NCBI GenBank assembly: GCA_944470555.2
Contig: OX104134.1
Span: 11,387,248 to 11,451,247, forward strand
DNA length: 64,000 nucleotides
Direction of reading: 5' to 3'
Origin: Heterobilharzia americana
Taxonomy: Eukaryota; Platyhelminthes; Trematoda; Strigeidida; Schistosomatidae
Positions 35,916 through 48,895 of the stretch are shown one piece after another. Every line of letters begins with the position of its first letter. Position 1 is the stretch's first letter. The position numbers and the translations under genes are program-made. Under the pieces are notes generated by a model, which had not been told where the DNA came from, made no database searches, and saw only the letters and a program-made list of their open reading frames with translations.

Positions 35916-37961
35916 CTCTACTATTTGACAAGTTTTTTGACCTTATTCACCGTTTCTTTGGTTCACAAGCCAAGTTTATTTCAGTGCATTTTCTCAGGAT
36001 TTTAGCTAAAATCACTCGTAAGGTAAACGGATGCCGATTTATTCATTGGATCATTAATTGTGTCCACCAGCTAGTAGACAGAAGACGTCTAGCAAGTATT
36101 TCGCAATAAATTTAAGAAAAAATGCAGCCCCTTTGAACCTTGGACCACTAAACCTTTTGCACCAATTATGCAGCACCAGAGTACTTCCTTTCAACTTATT
36201 TTGGCAATTCGAAGATTTTCAAGTCATCATGTAGTCTTACGCATTTTAAAAATGTTTTCAGCCAGAAGCTTTCCATATTAGTAATAAAATGAAGAGACGT
36301 CGTGGTAGGTGAGAATAGCCTTTTAAACGTACAGCAGTACATCGTATAAGTATTCCTGAAATGGTTAGCTCTAATTACAATATTTCGTACGTGTTTTTAG
36401 TTTAAGTAACGACATGTCTACAAATATGGTCATCTTACTTCACAACCCATGAGTGAATTGGTGAGATAAGCTTGGTCGCTGATAGGATACATCACTGGTA
36501 CATGTATTCACTGTTGACCTAATATGTTATTATCAGTCTAAAAAATTAAAAGTTCTCAGTAAGATAGTTGAATGACTGGGATATTTGTGTGTTTTATGCT
36601 TGGAGAAAGCAAATGAACAGAAAACGTGGATGGCTGATGATGCCGAAATATTTAAAACGTTTAAAACCGGCAACATAAAGCCAGACCGAAATCCCGTGGT
36701 TATAATGTTAAGTGTTTACTTATGGTAGGAGCCCAAAATAGTATAGCTTAGATGTTGTTAACTAAAGAAGAAATTGTGTTATAATATTTATCACCTTGGG
36801 AAAAATATGACTAGGATTTAAAAAATTTAAAAAAGAGGGATTTTCTATTGCTTTCATGAGTTACATTTTACTGCTGTCTTCTACAGTCAAGAGCTTTGAG
36901 TATGTTCATTGCCAGTCGCTTGATTTGAAAGGTGTTGGTACTTTGAAAGCAACGTAGCAAATATTTTGAGCTCAGTGGTTTTATTGTAATTTCCAAAGTT
37001 AATTTATAGAACGAGTCGAAGCAGTTGGATCTCTCTTCAAACCAACCAGCTGTTTCATAATACACGAATAAGTTTGCTTACAATGTTGACTATTTGGTCC
37101 CGCTGACAAAGGCATGTGAGAAAAGCTTTGGAATCACTTAACCTAACTGACCGCTGCACTTAAATAGAACTGTGTGAACTGAAAAACTAAGTGTGTCTTC
37201 TCAATTGTCAAAACTTAGTAAAGTGTCCGCTGAATGTTATACAGTGAGAGTAAGAAATATGGTATTAGGCGACGATTTATCACTTGCCTAAGCCGCAAAA
37301 TGTAAACTTATTAGAATAAGTTCAATGATTGTTCAACACCCAATCTCTAAATTCACTCTGACTATGAATCACAGCAGATAAGAGAATGCATGTCTTCTCT
37401 GCACTGGATATGAGTTGTTAGTCTTAATTGCCGGACAAAGAAACTAGATATCATTTAACCACGCTATTAAATAGCATAGATTTAGGTAAGCTTACTAATG
37501 TAAAGACAAAATCCAGGTTTTGTAGTTGTGTATGCATTTGGATTGGTTTTCTATGCTGGACACGCGGTACATAGAAGTACAAGTGTTTACTGGATAACAT
37601 CTTGAGAGTACTTTGTTGTTTTTAAACGGGGTGATCATGAAATGTTCGACATTTACTAGTAAAAGTACTTCTACGTAGCATTATCTAACTTCAGTGGTGG
37701 CAGACGTTTGTGTGTATCCGGAATTTGTGATACAAACCCACCATAACACTTTGAATATAGACCAATCAGCCGGAATCTCTACCCATTTAATTAGGTCTGG
37801 GTGGATTTCCACTCATTGAAATTTGGATGCGGAAACTTCAGCAACATGCGTTTAGTGATAATGAAGTGGTGAGAAAATTTTTAAAAGTTGGGTTGGGAAT
37901 GAGTTGGAAAACGTCAACATTTAAAAATGATCATCATTACCCTCACACCCTCGCCTCCTAA

Positions 37962-37990
37962 TATTGTTATTACTATTATTATTATTACTA
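37962..37990. repeat. ATT-rich simple repeat
   Basis: attgttattactattatt and attattacta form an imperfect ATT array. It could be the tail of a minus-strand RTE-like copy, but no element sequence is recognisable beside it. Confidence 0.6.
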
Positions 37991-39227
37991 TCGGTAATCT
38001 TCTCAGGTAGTTATTTAGGTGATAATCATAAATTTTACATTTGAAAGGAGCACTATTACTAACTGACAAATAAAGCCAGTAATAAAACTTTATCACATTG
38101 CTAAAGACAGAAATGGAGAAGGTTCTGGAGTCCAAATGTAGACAAACTACATTCAACTTCACTTATCTAATTCACAGCAACGCAATACCTCATTTTAATA
38201 ATTTATGCATGCCCTTATATTATTATTTTTGTGGCTAAATAAACTCAAAAGTTTTTTGAAGAAAAAAGTTTTTATTGTTTTTCTGCAAAAGTTAAAAGTA
38301 TAGAATTTATCAATTCACAATAAAAGTTATTTTTAGCTTTTATTGTGTTTTTATTTTACTTTGGTATTTTTGTATTGTCTTCTTTCTGAAATCTAACTTT
38401 ATTACTATTTGAATAAAATCAGAAATACTGCACTTTTTAAAATATCATTAGATACCAGCTGTTAATTTAATTGAAATCCGTTCCAACTGATAATCTGTGT
38501 GTACAAATTGAGAACGTAAACGATTTGTGCTTCGTGAATTTATGCTCAGTGCTGGTTATTGTTTCTACAGCATTTCAATCATGTATGAACTTCAACTAAC
38601 CTGTTCAGTAAGTTCCGAATCAAGTGTATAATTCGTTTCAAAATGTAATCATCATTTCATTTAATAATCAAGACAACGAATTAAAAACCTAGTTGATTGG
38701 TAGGATGATACAGTTGTATATTTGTTCAGTATGTTATGCAGAATGCAGTAGGATGACTGTGATGTTTTCCATTATTTCCTTTTTTGTATCTTTTTGAAGG
38801 CTGGTGAAAATCTACACTACGGATTGTTGATGTTCTTCAGAGATGGCTTTTAAGATGTGAGTCTGTGACGCATATCAGTCAGCACATATTGATTGGCCAA
38901 CCAGTGAAAAGTTATGTAAGTGGCGTAATGTTTTCGGAATAATTATTGGACATCATTCACCTTACTTTCAGTGATATCCGTTGATGATAACTAGCATATC
39001 AGAGGAACATTCTAGTCCAAGACATATGTTTAACATACATATATGGACCTTTAATTATGAATGTCACAAATACGTTTTTTGGTTTCTTTAATAGTAGCTT
39101 ATCATTCTTACAGATCAACATAGATTTATGTACACGAACGTGGTTCGTAATCAGTCAAGTGTATTGATGATGATAAAAAACAAACAGAAAATCAAAACAT
39201 TCACACTAGTAACAGCAAGAAACTCAC

Positions 39228-39351
39228 CTTTCTCGTCATTTTCTCTCTCCATTTTGAACAGGTAACGTCTAACAAGTCGTTGCATTATATCAGAATGTGA
39301 TGTCTCTTGAATTGTTAAGTCTTTGTCTTTCACGACTTTATCTCTTCTCAC
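39228..39351 (-). CDS. TRPC-type channel, exon with the LVRRY helix
   Basis: Second visible exon, residues 68-108 plus one base of codon 109. The acceptor reads gacgtag at 39352 and the donor is gtgagt at 39227, so it enters in phase 0 and leaves in phase 1. The stretch DIMQRLVRRYLFKMEREND matches the conserved segment after the TRP box in TRPC proteins, where (L/I)VKRY is typical. It is strongly basic and then acidic, as expected for a cytoplasmic helix. The phase agrees with the exons on either side. The intron before it is about 20.5 kb and the one after about 16.5 kb. Recognition is good because the motif follows the TRP-box exon in the order expected for the family. Confidence 0.85.
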
Positions 39352-42300
39352 CTACGTCCCAGTACGAGTTAGTGGAATCCAGAAACATGAAACAAGAGGA
39401 AAAAATTTCATGTTCAACAGGAGATCAGGATGAACATTGTTAATACGTATGTACAAGTCATAGGTAAAAAGAAAAATCTGCAGCTTTTACTTACACCGAA
39501 CCACGTTTAGTATTTGTTCATCGGAATTACAGTTGATATCTGGCTATCCATAAAGTATTCTTGTGATTTACTGGGAAGTATACGGGTGACTGGTGGAAGA
39601 AACTAGACTCATCTCTATCTGTGAAGGTATTTTTTTCTTTCAAGCTGTCATTTTCATACAGTATCATAGTCTACCAGAAACAGCTATCATACACAATCTA
39701 TTTACCATTCCATTCTCTATCTCTTCCAACCTGTTCTAATTAGATTAAACAAAAAAGAGGTGAATAGGGAGAAAATATGCTTAGTATAATTGGTATGGCA
39801 GTGTTAAAGTGAATGTTTTGTTATTATTAATGCACTAGGTGGTGATGCAAAAGAGGACAAAATTAAGGTAAGGGTTGGCTCTTTCCAGTCAGCTGACATA
39901 GCACTGCAATGATAAATCTAAGGTGACCTAATTTTTATTTAGGGTTTAACTATAAATCTTATCTCCAAACATAGTATTTACTTTATTAACTTGAACAAAT
40001 AGCAAACTTTAATTTCACCGAAACTTTTTGTGCTTAGATAAGGTTATCATATAAATTTGAAACGATTTTGTTTTTAATGTCATCTAACCCTAGTTTCTCC
40101 AAAATAAACTTTAATGTGAATGTGCAAATAAAAACGGTTGGTAATGGAACACAATTTCTTTTCTCCTTATCTCTCCATCTACAAAAAATAAACTTATATC
40201 GTGTTTACATTGAACTGTGTATTTGTACACTTTTACAAGCCTAAAATTGTGATAATTCTATCTTTTTATGACTTTCATTAGGCCATTAGTCCAACTTTGG
40301 GATCGAAGAGTTCACATCCTCTCTGTGTTTCTTTAATGATTGTCAAACTGTTGTGGAAACCACTGATTGCATATTATTTTATGCTGGAAAAGTCACAATG
40401 AAACGTTTCGACTGGGAGTTGCACCACACTGCGTCAAACGCAAGGTAAAGTGTTCGTTTTATGAACAGATGATTGGATTATAAGCCACTCAAATGGTTTT
40501 TTGGTAGATTCTTCAAAGTTCAAATCGGAGTTTATCCGTCTGATTCCATGAAGTTCTACAGTTTATAAGTAGTAAAATGCATCAAATACAAAACCAATTC
40601 ACGCTCCTAATTTTCATTCATGAGATCTCAGTTCTAATACTGTTTAATGATGACAGGTGTTTAAGAGCTTAGTTAAAAAATATTCTAAACACATCCTCAT
40701 TTGTAATCTAGGGGAGTGAAAAATTGAAGCTAATGCTCCATTGGACAATCATCATATCCCACTCCTAATAGTTGTCTGGTTGAAGGAAGAGTCAAGTATT
40801 CGACCAAAAGAAGCCTACTTTAGCAGGCTTTGAGTATAAGGTTTGAAAACATTCCGAAGAACCTATTGATAGCATTCCTGTGTCTACCACTTTTAGCATT
40901 ATTGAAGAGTGTAGAATTTCTTACGGCAAACTATTTTCACTCAGTAATTTCATAGCTATTAGTTAACACTTATCTTGATAATTATGCCTTTATTTTTTAA
41001 CGCCTAATTTTATAGTCTTATCTTCGGACAAATAAATAAACTGCTTTTTGTCTTGTCCCCCTTGAATATTGTTAAAATTTGGACAAATGTACAGGAAAAT
41101 AAAGGTGTTCAGTTGAAGCTTCCAAGTTGACAGGCAATTAATTATATTTCAAAGCAGGCCATTATTTCGATACCTGAGCTCATACATACCCAAGTTGTTC
41201 AACTGGCCAACTGAGATGACAGTTTGTGCAAAAAAAGGTAGTTTAAAACAGACGGTAAAATTGTTTCGCCTTTTTAATCTTCGACAATAATTAATACTTG
41301 GTAAAACTGATGTCATTAGTAATGCTTATAATGCGTATTTTGGACTAAATTTAGTTGATAAAATGGAATTATTTTATATTACTTGTGAGAGGTATTTTCA
41401 ATATGTGAAAATTAGCATACAATTTTGTTTCGGTCAGTATTGATTTACGTCGTAAATAGGAAGAATATGATTCGCTATTTTTCTTTTTGAACCAACTTTT
41501 GTCCCGAAATTATTTCCTTGAAGACTACTTTACAGGATGATAGCCCAAAGTTAATTAGTTGCCTGAGTCGAAGTTGATTTCCCGATGTTCCAACAAGTAG
41601 CCTCGATCTTTGAGTCCAGTCCAAGTGAATATGAAGACAACTTCATGTCAGTAACATCAGATGATGGTCGAGCTACTTTGTGCGTTGACAGAAACTAGAG
41701 AACATAAATCAATGGATTCTAACTCAGTAGTTGATTAGTAACTTACCTGCCATAAGGCTTTATGGCTCTACCTCCAATTACTCATGGAATGGTGGACACT
41801 AACAAGGATTCTCAAAACAGGTTGGAACACATTTTAGTCAGACTCTAGTTTCCCATTGTTCATTAGCTGAATGGCGATAAGGGACAAGAACTACTATGAA
41901 ATAGGTCATTTCTCCTCAAACTCGCTTTTTAAGAAACTACCTTGATTCACTTACTTCTAAAATATATTCACATGTTTTGGCTAGTGTTAATGCTTAATTA
42001 ATGAAAATGATTCTGAGAAAGTATTTATTGAAAGTCATGCATAGTGCATAAGTGCGATTCATTTAATAATGCCTTTTAGAAGGCTATTACAGTCTTCTTG
42101 TTATGAGATAATGTCTTTGAAAAGTATTTGCCTTTTGAGATGATACAGTCACTAAAACAGGAAATGGACAACAGTTTCATTTTATTTATAGGGGTATTTT
42201 AAATTTGAACGACAGACCTCTGGCTTCCAGGTTTATATTTCTCCTTATTTTAAATCAACGGGATTCAAATTCAGCGCACTAGGCATCATAATGAGTACTA

Positions 42301-44312
42301 TATCATCAGGACAAATTTAGCAGTAAAGTACTAAGTTTAATTAAATATGAATCTGGAGTGGAAATGACGATTAAATGCCAAACGTAAAATCGTTGTCAAT
42401 TCTCATAAGTAAATCATTTGAGAAAGGTTGCTATGAGAATTATCGTTTTCTGTAGTTGAATGAAATTTATTGTGTTCAACAGGTCCTACTGTTTCAAGGG
42501 TTGGACAAGCTTAGAAGTATCACATAGTGTAATGGGACTTATTGGTCTAAGAAACAGCTTATCGTCTCCAGAGGCTGACAAAAATTGCAGCTTGTTACAT
42601 CAACAGTGAGTCCTAGGATAGAGGGGAATAACCATTTATTCATGAGACCGAGAGTGAAATGCCTCTTTTTGAGAATAAGCACAAGTTCCCGTTCTATAAG
42701 TTTTGTTTATTTGGCTTCGGGTACTTTTCAAAGATGAATTTTCGTCAAAGTGAATTCACAATTCGGAAGTGAGTGGGATGAACAGAAACAAAATCGTGTC
42801 TTTACTACAATAAACGACTTAACTACATAGACTCCTTTGAAGCTCAAATGTATTATTGTGGGAGTATGGATTATGAAAATTTCTTGAAAATTTTTCTGGA
42901 CTAGAGTCTTGAAAGACGGATTCAGTGGCTCATCTGTCATCTATGAAGATGGAGTATTTTCTGTGTCGTTTAATGCAACAAGGGTGTTCTTAGTGCTAAA
43001 AATAGTGTTGTACAACAGTTCACTACAAAAAAGAACTTATGTAGGTACGCCCAACAAATTATTTAGTGAATCTGACTAATTAAGATGTTGGGACAGACAC
43101 AAATGAAGTGATTGACTAGTTGATTAGAACATATCAAAGATTGAATGGACATAAACTAAATCAAATTTCAGTCAATCACTTCAATATTTTCAGTATAAAG
43201 CCTGAAGCTTGTTACACCAGTCCCCGTAAAAGGTATAGTCTGTTTATTCATTTATGGATACTTGTAGGCTGAAACAAAGCCACCGATCATTGTGTTTCAG
43301 TCTTTCAAAACAGACTGAAAAATATTGCAGTCTTTTCTAAGTGAGACCAAAGGACCCACAATAAACTAAGTTTGGTTGTAACAGTTTTATTGAACAGTCA
43401 TGGTATAAAATATTTTAAAACCTTCAACGACCGTACTTAAGGTATATGCTTCTCACTATCTGAACCCTGAAAGCATAAATATCAATCGAAAATATTTATA
43501 ATTTGCTAAAGAACAATGGGTTACTTTCATGAGCGAAAAAGCTGATTTTAATAGGTGACAAAATGTATTTAGCTTATGAAAGATAATTGATGCCAGAGTG
43601 GGAAGTTTGGAAACTATGGCCACTTAGAAAAATTCCCAGAGCATCCTGATCTACGGGTGTGCAAATCCTGCAACTGACTGATGATACTTCAGTGTCTGAT
43701 ATGGGCCACAGGATTTATATCTTGCTAAATATATAGGTAAACTTGGCAGGTAAAATGCTATTCAACAACCTCAATGAGGAAGGTAGTACAGTTTAAGTTT
43801 GTATCCGTTATCAGTTAAGATACAGAATTGTTTCAGAAAAGATATTTTGATATTTGGTGATAATGTTATCTGCCAAAAATTTTAATGGTAGCAAGAATAA
43901 GTGACGGATTAAAAGATTGATAAATACTTTAACGAATCACTTTATTATGGCAAGGGAGATGCTAAGTATCAGGATCTGTAAATGACGCTCGCATTAGTTA
44001 AGCATAATGAAGCAGTAATATTTTGATTTGAGGTGCAAACTTTGGCTGCTGCTCGACTGATTCCTCTTCCCCATGCTGTGAAGTGAGTCAATCTTTTCTA
44101 CTTAAATTCAAGTTGCTGGAAGTTTGAAAGCGTATTTTGTTGCTTTGTTGCAAATTTACTCACTTCAATCTGGTTCCTATGTGGCATAAAAGTTTCTAGA
44201 GGCTTAGTCTGGCTTTCATTTTAAGTAGTTCGTACGTAATCCTAGCACTGGTGTTTAAATAGGTATTGGTGTTAAAAACCACTATTTTTCTTGTCTTGAC
44301 ATGTTGTTAAAT

Positions 44313-44665
44313 AGCACTAAAGTTGATACTGGGCAATGATTGGAGGTCAAATGAACATATGGACAACGGCGAGATTCAAACCAGTGACCACCGGGTTTCC
44401 GACCTGGTGCGCTGCCAACTGAATTACGAGGCCCGACTGCTGACCAGATTTTTATTTCACCTCAAACACCAAGTGTTATACCTGACTAGCGTGTGAATTC
44501 TTGATGCACTTCTACCTCTTGATCTTACTCATAGAAGACCACTGGGCCAGGAATCCAGTGGTCGCCTCTTCGAATCCCGCGATGGTCCATATTTTTTTAA
44601 TTTTATCTTCAACCATCACCCTGTATCAATAATAGTCCTCCAAACCACGGTTATCTTAGGTATTT
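44313..44665. repeat. Foldback element with tRNA-like arms
   Basis: The left arm (about 44321-44434, minus strand) and right arm (about 44530-44650) are reverse complements. Each contains a tRNA-like piece. On the minus strand the left arm has an A-box-like taattcagttggcagcgc and a B-box-like ggtttgaatctcg. The right arm has tcttcgaatcccgcgatgg. The outer ends read tgatactgggcaatgattgg and, reversed, tgatacagggtgatggttga. Confidence 0.68.
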
Positions 44666-46734
44666 ACTATGATTATCACTAAAGTACTAAGAAATTTCAT
44701 TCCTATTCGTTTGACCTTCAAACACGAAGTTATTCTTTCCCTTTACTTGTTTCACACTATCCGTCTCCTTCTTATCCAGCTGAAAGTAAACTAGGTAGAG
44801 CTGTCTTTCTTTAGTACTTAGTAAAATAGGATTTTCTTTTGAGTTGTTGTTTTGAAACTCATCTCTTTGTTTTTTGTTTTGAAAGCACATTGTAAGAGAG
44901 TTTTTGTATAGGAGTGCTGCTGTACAAAGTACATTCATACTTGTTTCTTATATAGCTGACAGATTTAATTAACGCTTACTAAGTACATGACACTAACCAG
45001 TATTATGGTCAAGAGTTTGATGATAATTAAAGTCTGTTACTTGGTGTATAAACCATGGTAAACTCACTAAATCAATTAATATTTGACAGCTTCTTATCAA
45101 TTTCTTTTAACCGACTAACTGTTTACTCTTGTAATCTTACACAAGCTGATTATCTACGGATGCATAACTTTGGCAAACTGAATAAAGAAGGTTTTTTACC
45201 TTCACCATTTCTAAGCTATCCAACCTCGAGCAAGAAGAAGACTGTTATATACTTCAGAGAATCACCTCCGAGTAACGTATGTTTGCAAAAAGCGACTTAT
45301 GTTTACCGATGACTTCGGTTAGCTAAAATGTCCAAATCCTCTATCAGGATCAGTAGATTTAAGTAAGAAATGGATAGATACTTGCTGCGTTACTCAAGTC
45401 GTCCAGTAATACTGATTGACTTTGAGTGTTTTTAGTAGTTTATATCTCCAGGGCTGCAAGAAGTAAGACTTGACTATTAAAGAGTGAGGAAAAGTATTGA
45501 GTATCATAACTGGCAGGATGAAATGGGAACATTTCTACGCTACTGTATCATGTAACAAGTGGGCTAAACACTAGTAAGACAAAATTTAGTGATAATCAAT
45601 AGTTCGCCGTGGTATTTTGACTGACCATACTGGTGTTCTGCAAACAATCACTTTAAATTCGGTGACAACTCGATTTATTCCATTTTTATTCATCATTTTA
45701 CTATACCTGCGTGTCTCAGGAAAACTTTTAAATATCATCCAATAGGAGGAGGAGTTTAAAGCAAGCAGGAATCCGTACTTTTATTTCAATTTCTATAAAT
45801 GAGGATTTTAGAAGAGCTTCAATGACTGTGAGGTTCATTTCCCCCCAATCAGTACACATTTTGAATTCTCTGAGTTATTTTTGACCAAATTACAATATTT
45901 CAGAATGTTTAGACTTAAATGCAAAAAACGTTAGTGTTATTTTAGGAAACGCTTTAGCATCGCTTGTTATATCTAAGTAGCTGACATATTCGGTTTAATT
46001 TCAGGTATGACTTTCTTTGATTAGTCATTAATTTTCAAATGGATAATTCTCATTCATATGCTGACTGGTATTCTATACACTTATTAACTGCTGTCTATAT
46101 AGCCGTTTGCCAAAATTTGTGTTGTAGTCTTCATAGGAATTTTGAGATAGTAGAGACAGCTTTTAACGCAAGATAAGGATGATAGTTGTTTTGCGTTCTG
46201 CAAGCCTTGAAGTTTTTTGCTTATGAAAAAAGTGTCGATATACTCACCTATCTTGGTGATGAAACTTCCAAGAACAAATGTCAAAACTTCAAGAAAACTA
46301 AACAACTATCAAGATGACTTTTGACTAACAGAGGCTGCATATTACCGCCAGTGTTATCTAATCACCAATCCGTTCAGTAATATATTTATTTAATCCAAAC
46401 CTATTTTTTTGATTTAAAAGTATCTTTCGAATATATTTTCTGCCATCAGAACAATGGGCCATGAAAAAGATTTCTTTTCGTGCAAAGTTGGCATTTATTT
46501 TTGCTTTTTCTAGCTTATTTGATTCACAGAAACTCAAATCGATGTCGTGTAAATTCAGAAATTATTTCTTATGACCAGAATATCTAACACAGATGATGTT
46601 GATTAAAAGAGTTCAATGTCATATAAGGGTGATAATCAAGGTTGAAATGTAGCCCTACTTTCCACTGAACATAAACTAGAAAAGTCATTCAACACTACAT
46701 AATCCGTATATTGCTGACCATTGACATGCTTCGA

Positions 46735-47005
46735 GACGGATTTCCTAAAGTTCTTATGCGAAGCCATGACCAGTGGGATTAGCCAGTTAAAAGTGAAGCG
46801 GATGCCAACTGAAGACCATGGTGGATAGCCACGCCATACTGCGAATTGGTAGAAGTAGGAAGTTGTGGACCAACAAACTGCGATCCACTAACAAAACGAT
46901 TACCACGTGGGGTGATGGGATCAAACAGTTGTCAAATGCTCCCAGGTTATCAATGGTTCTCCAACTGATGTCAGTCCATGATGAATACTACCTTTTAATG
47001 TGAAC
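46735..47005 (+). repeat. Family B hammerhead-derived repeat
   Basis: Matches the 1530-1850 copy along its length: gccatgaccagtgggatta, accatggtggatagccacgc, catactgcgaattggtagaa, aacagttgtcaaatgctcc and ccaactgatgtcagtccatg. The cleavage region is decayed (TCAAACAGTTGTCAAA). Confidence 0.62.
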
Positions 47006-48819
47006 ACAAGTACCAGCAACTGGAATTCAGCTTCAAACTACTTGATTCGCTGAGTGCGGTCCCGTGTTGAAATTCACATGCAGTTAAAGTTTCAACTCAT
47101 GCTCACTACCATCCTTATGCAACACATTTTTAAACCGTTTCAGGTAATCGTATTTTTTTATCTCTTGTAGATGGAGACAAAATTGGTGTGTTTCTTTAGT
47201 TACTTCTAACAAACAAGATGACAGTCAGATTTTAAATTCCAAAATGTTTTGGGAAGAAAGTTGACTTTCTAATTTTGGTCTGAGTTTATTGGATCTTTTC
47301 GCACTGTGTCTGTTTTGAAAATTTTCCCTCAAAAAATCTCATCCATCAGAACTAATTTCGACTTCAGTGTACTCAATTATATCCCTGCCAACAAAGTGAG
47401 TTTTTGATCACACTTTATTAAGATCTAGAAGTATTTTTAGCTTGGCTGCAATCCTTCTAGATATCAAGTAGCTTTGAAAGATCATGAAACTCGCAGCATT
47501 TTTAAGTCAACTTGAAGTCCTCCATGTGTGCTGCTTCAAAAAACCAAATAACTTCAAATATAAATGACACAAGTGGACTGAATGAATATGAGTCGAAACA
47601 GTTTTTCATCTATCCAAAGCAAGTGAAGTATCTTTTGACATACTTTACAATATATACGTATATCACCTCAATCAATGTGTTTGTACGCCTTGGTTAATTC
47701 CCGCCAGCACAGACCATCATGATAAAGTTGTCTTCTCAGGCAGGCAGTTGGCAACACTGGTTATCACATCACCTACACCAGTCACTGGTTGGTAAAAAAA
47801 GTATTTTAAGTTGGTATTACTTGAACACAAAGATAGCTTGTCAAGCTAATAGGCAATTCATTATTACTGGCATTTTACTTTACTCTTACATCCATGCATT
47901 CCAAGTTCATGTTAATTACAGCCTATTATAACTGTTGTTTGATCGGTTGAATACAGTTCGTTGTTCAATCTACCGATCAGTCTCATTTTTATAAGAATAT
48001 TGCGCCCTGCAAAGTGAAAAGTTTAAACATAAGTGAAGTATACTTTGAATCGATCTACTGTCGAGTAGTAGTATTTATCCATTCATCAAGTAACATATTT
48101 AGGAATATCATTCCCCTTCTTCAGAAAAAAACTACCAGCAGTAATATCTCATCAGTGCTTGTCATTTTGCATGATGCTCTAGTCTGAAAGCTTTTGTCTA
48201 CTCAGAGTAAAGTATTCTGAATTACATTATCACGATACATACTCATTAATCTTGTATTCTGCGTATTATTGATGTTTTGAAAGTTAACACATCATTTGAT
48301 CTCGAATATAAGTCATGCTTAAAATAAACCGTAAAAGATGAATATTTGAAAATCAGTACTTAACATAAACTCCCACTTACTGAAGATGGCATTTTGATCA
48401 ACTTCAAGGCAGCTTACCATGAAAAATGATATTTATTTGAGGACTATTACAGATCAAAGTTATTCTTAGTGGTCATTCTGTCTTGATTTGGAATAACTTA
48501 AGAGTTCATAGACAGTGTAGCTGACAAACCAATTCAGTTGGTACAATATACCGCAGTGACAATACTTAATGCATATAGTGCTTGAGAAAAAGAACAAACT
48601 GTTATCAGAAGGAATTATCCCAAGGAAAACAGTTTCAGGAGTAAGTAAGTGGTAGTTTTCTGCTTCTCATTGTGAATGACTTCGTTTTCAACATAACTGT
48701 TGCAGATAGGATTTCACTGTTAAGGAACATGTGAATGGTGATTTAAATTTACCACTGCTACTACTATTGACGCTATTACAGTTTTTCATTTGGAGGTTTA
48801 TGAGGATTGACTGATTGAT

Positions 48820-48895
48820 TTCAGAGTGGTATTCACTTCGAACTGATATCAGTTGGAGAACCACTGAAAAACTGAAAGTATTGGACAAGTGACCT
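48820..48895 (-). repeat. Family B 3' fragment
   Basis: The minus-strand end of family B: gtccaatactttcagttttt, then cagtggttctccaactgata and tcagttcgaagtgaat. No ribozyme core remains. Confidence 0.5.

Larger units (their letters stand above)
22714..39227 (-). other. Intron of the TRPC gene, about 16.5 kb
   Basis: Carries three RTE-like copies with AAT tails (24.03, 26.88, 35.65 kb), a Penelope-like reverse transcriptase (30.97 kb), an inverted-repeat pair (29.75-30.63 kb), a hammerhead remnant (27.66 kb) and a composite foldback repeat (28.42 kb). All the retrotransposon remnants lie on the strand opposite to the gene. I see nothing in 36.0-39.2 kb beyond simple AT-rich tracts. Confidence 0.65.

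Noticed and set aside
37914..37990. Minus-strand RTE-like 3' end with ATT tail
   Set aside because: Only the simple repeat and a few bases resembling gaggcgagggtg are present, which is too little to call.
44362..44434. tRNA gene on the minus strand
   Set aside because: A and B boxes are recognisable but the acceptor stem does not pair well and the sequence is part of a repeated foldback arm.
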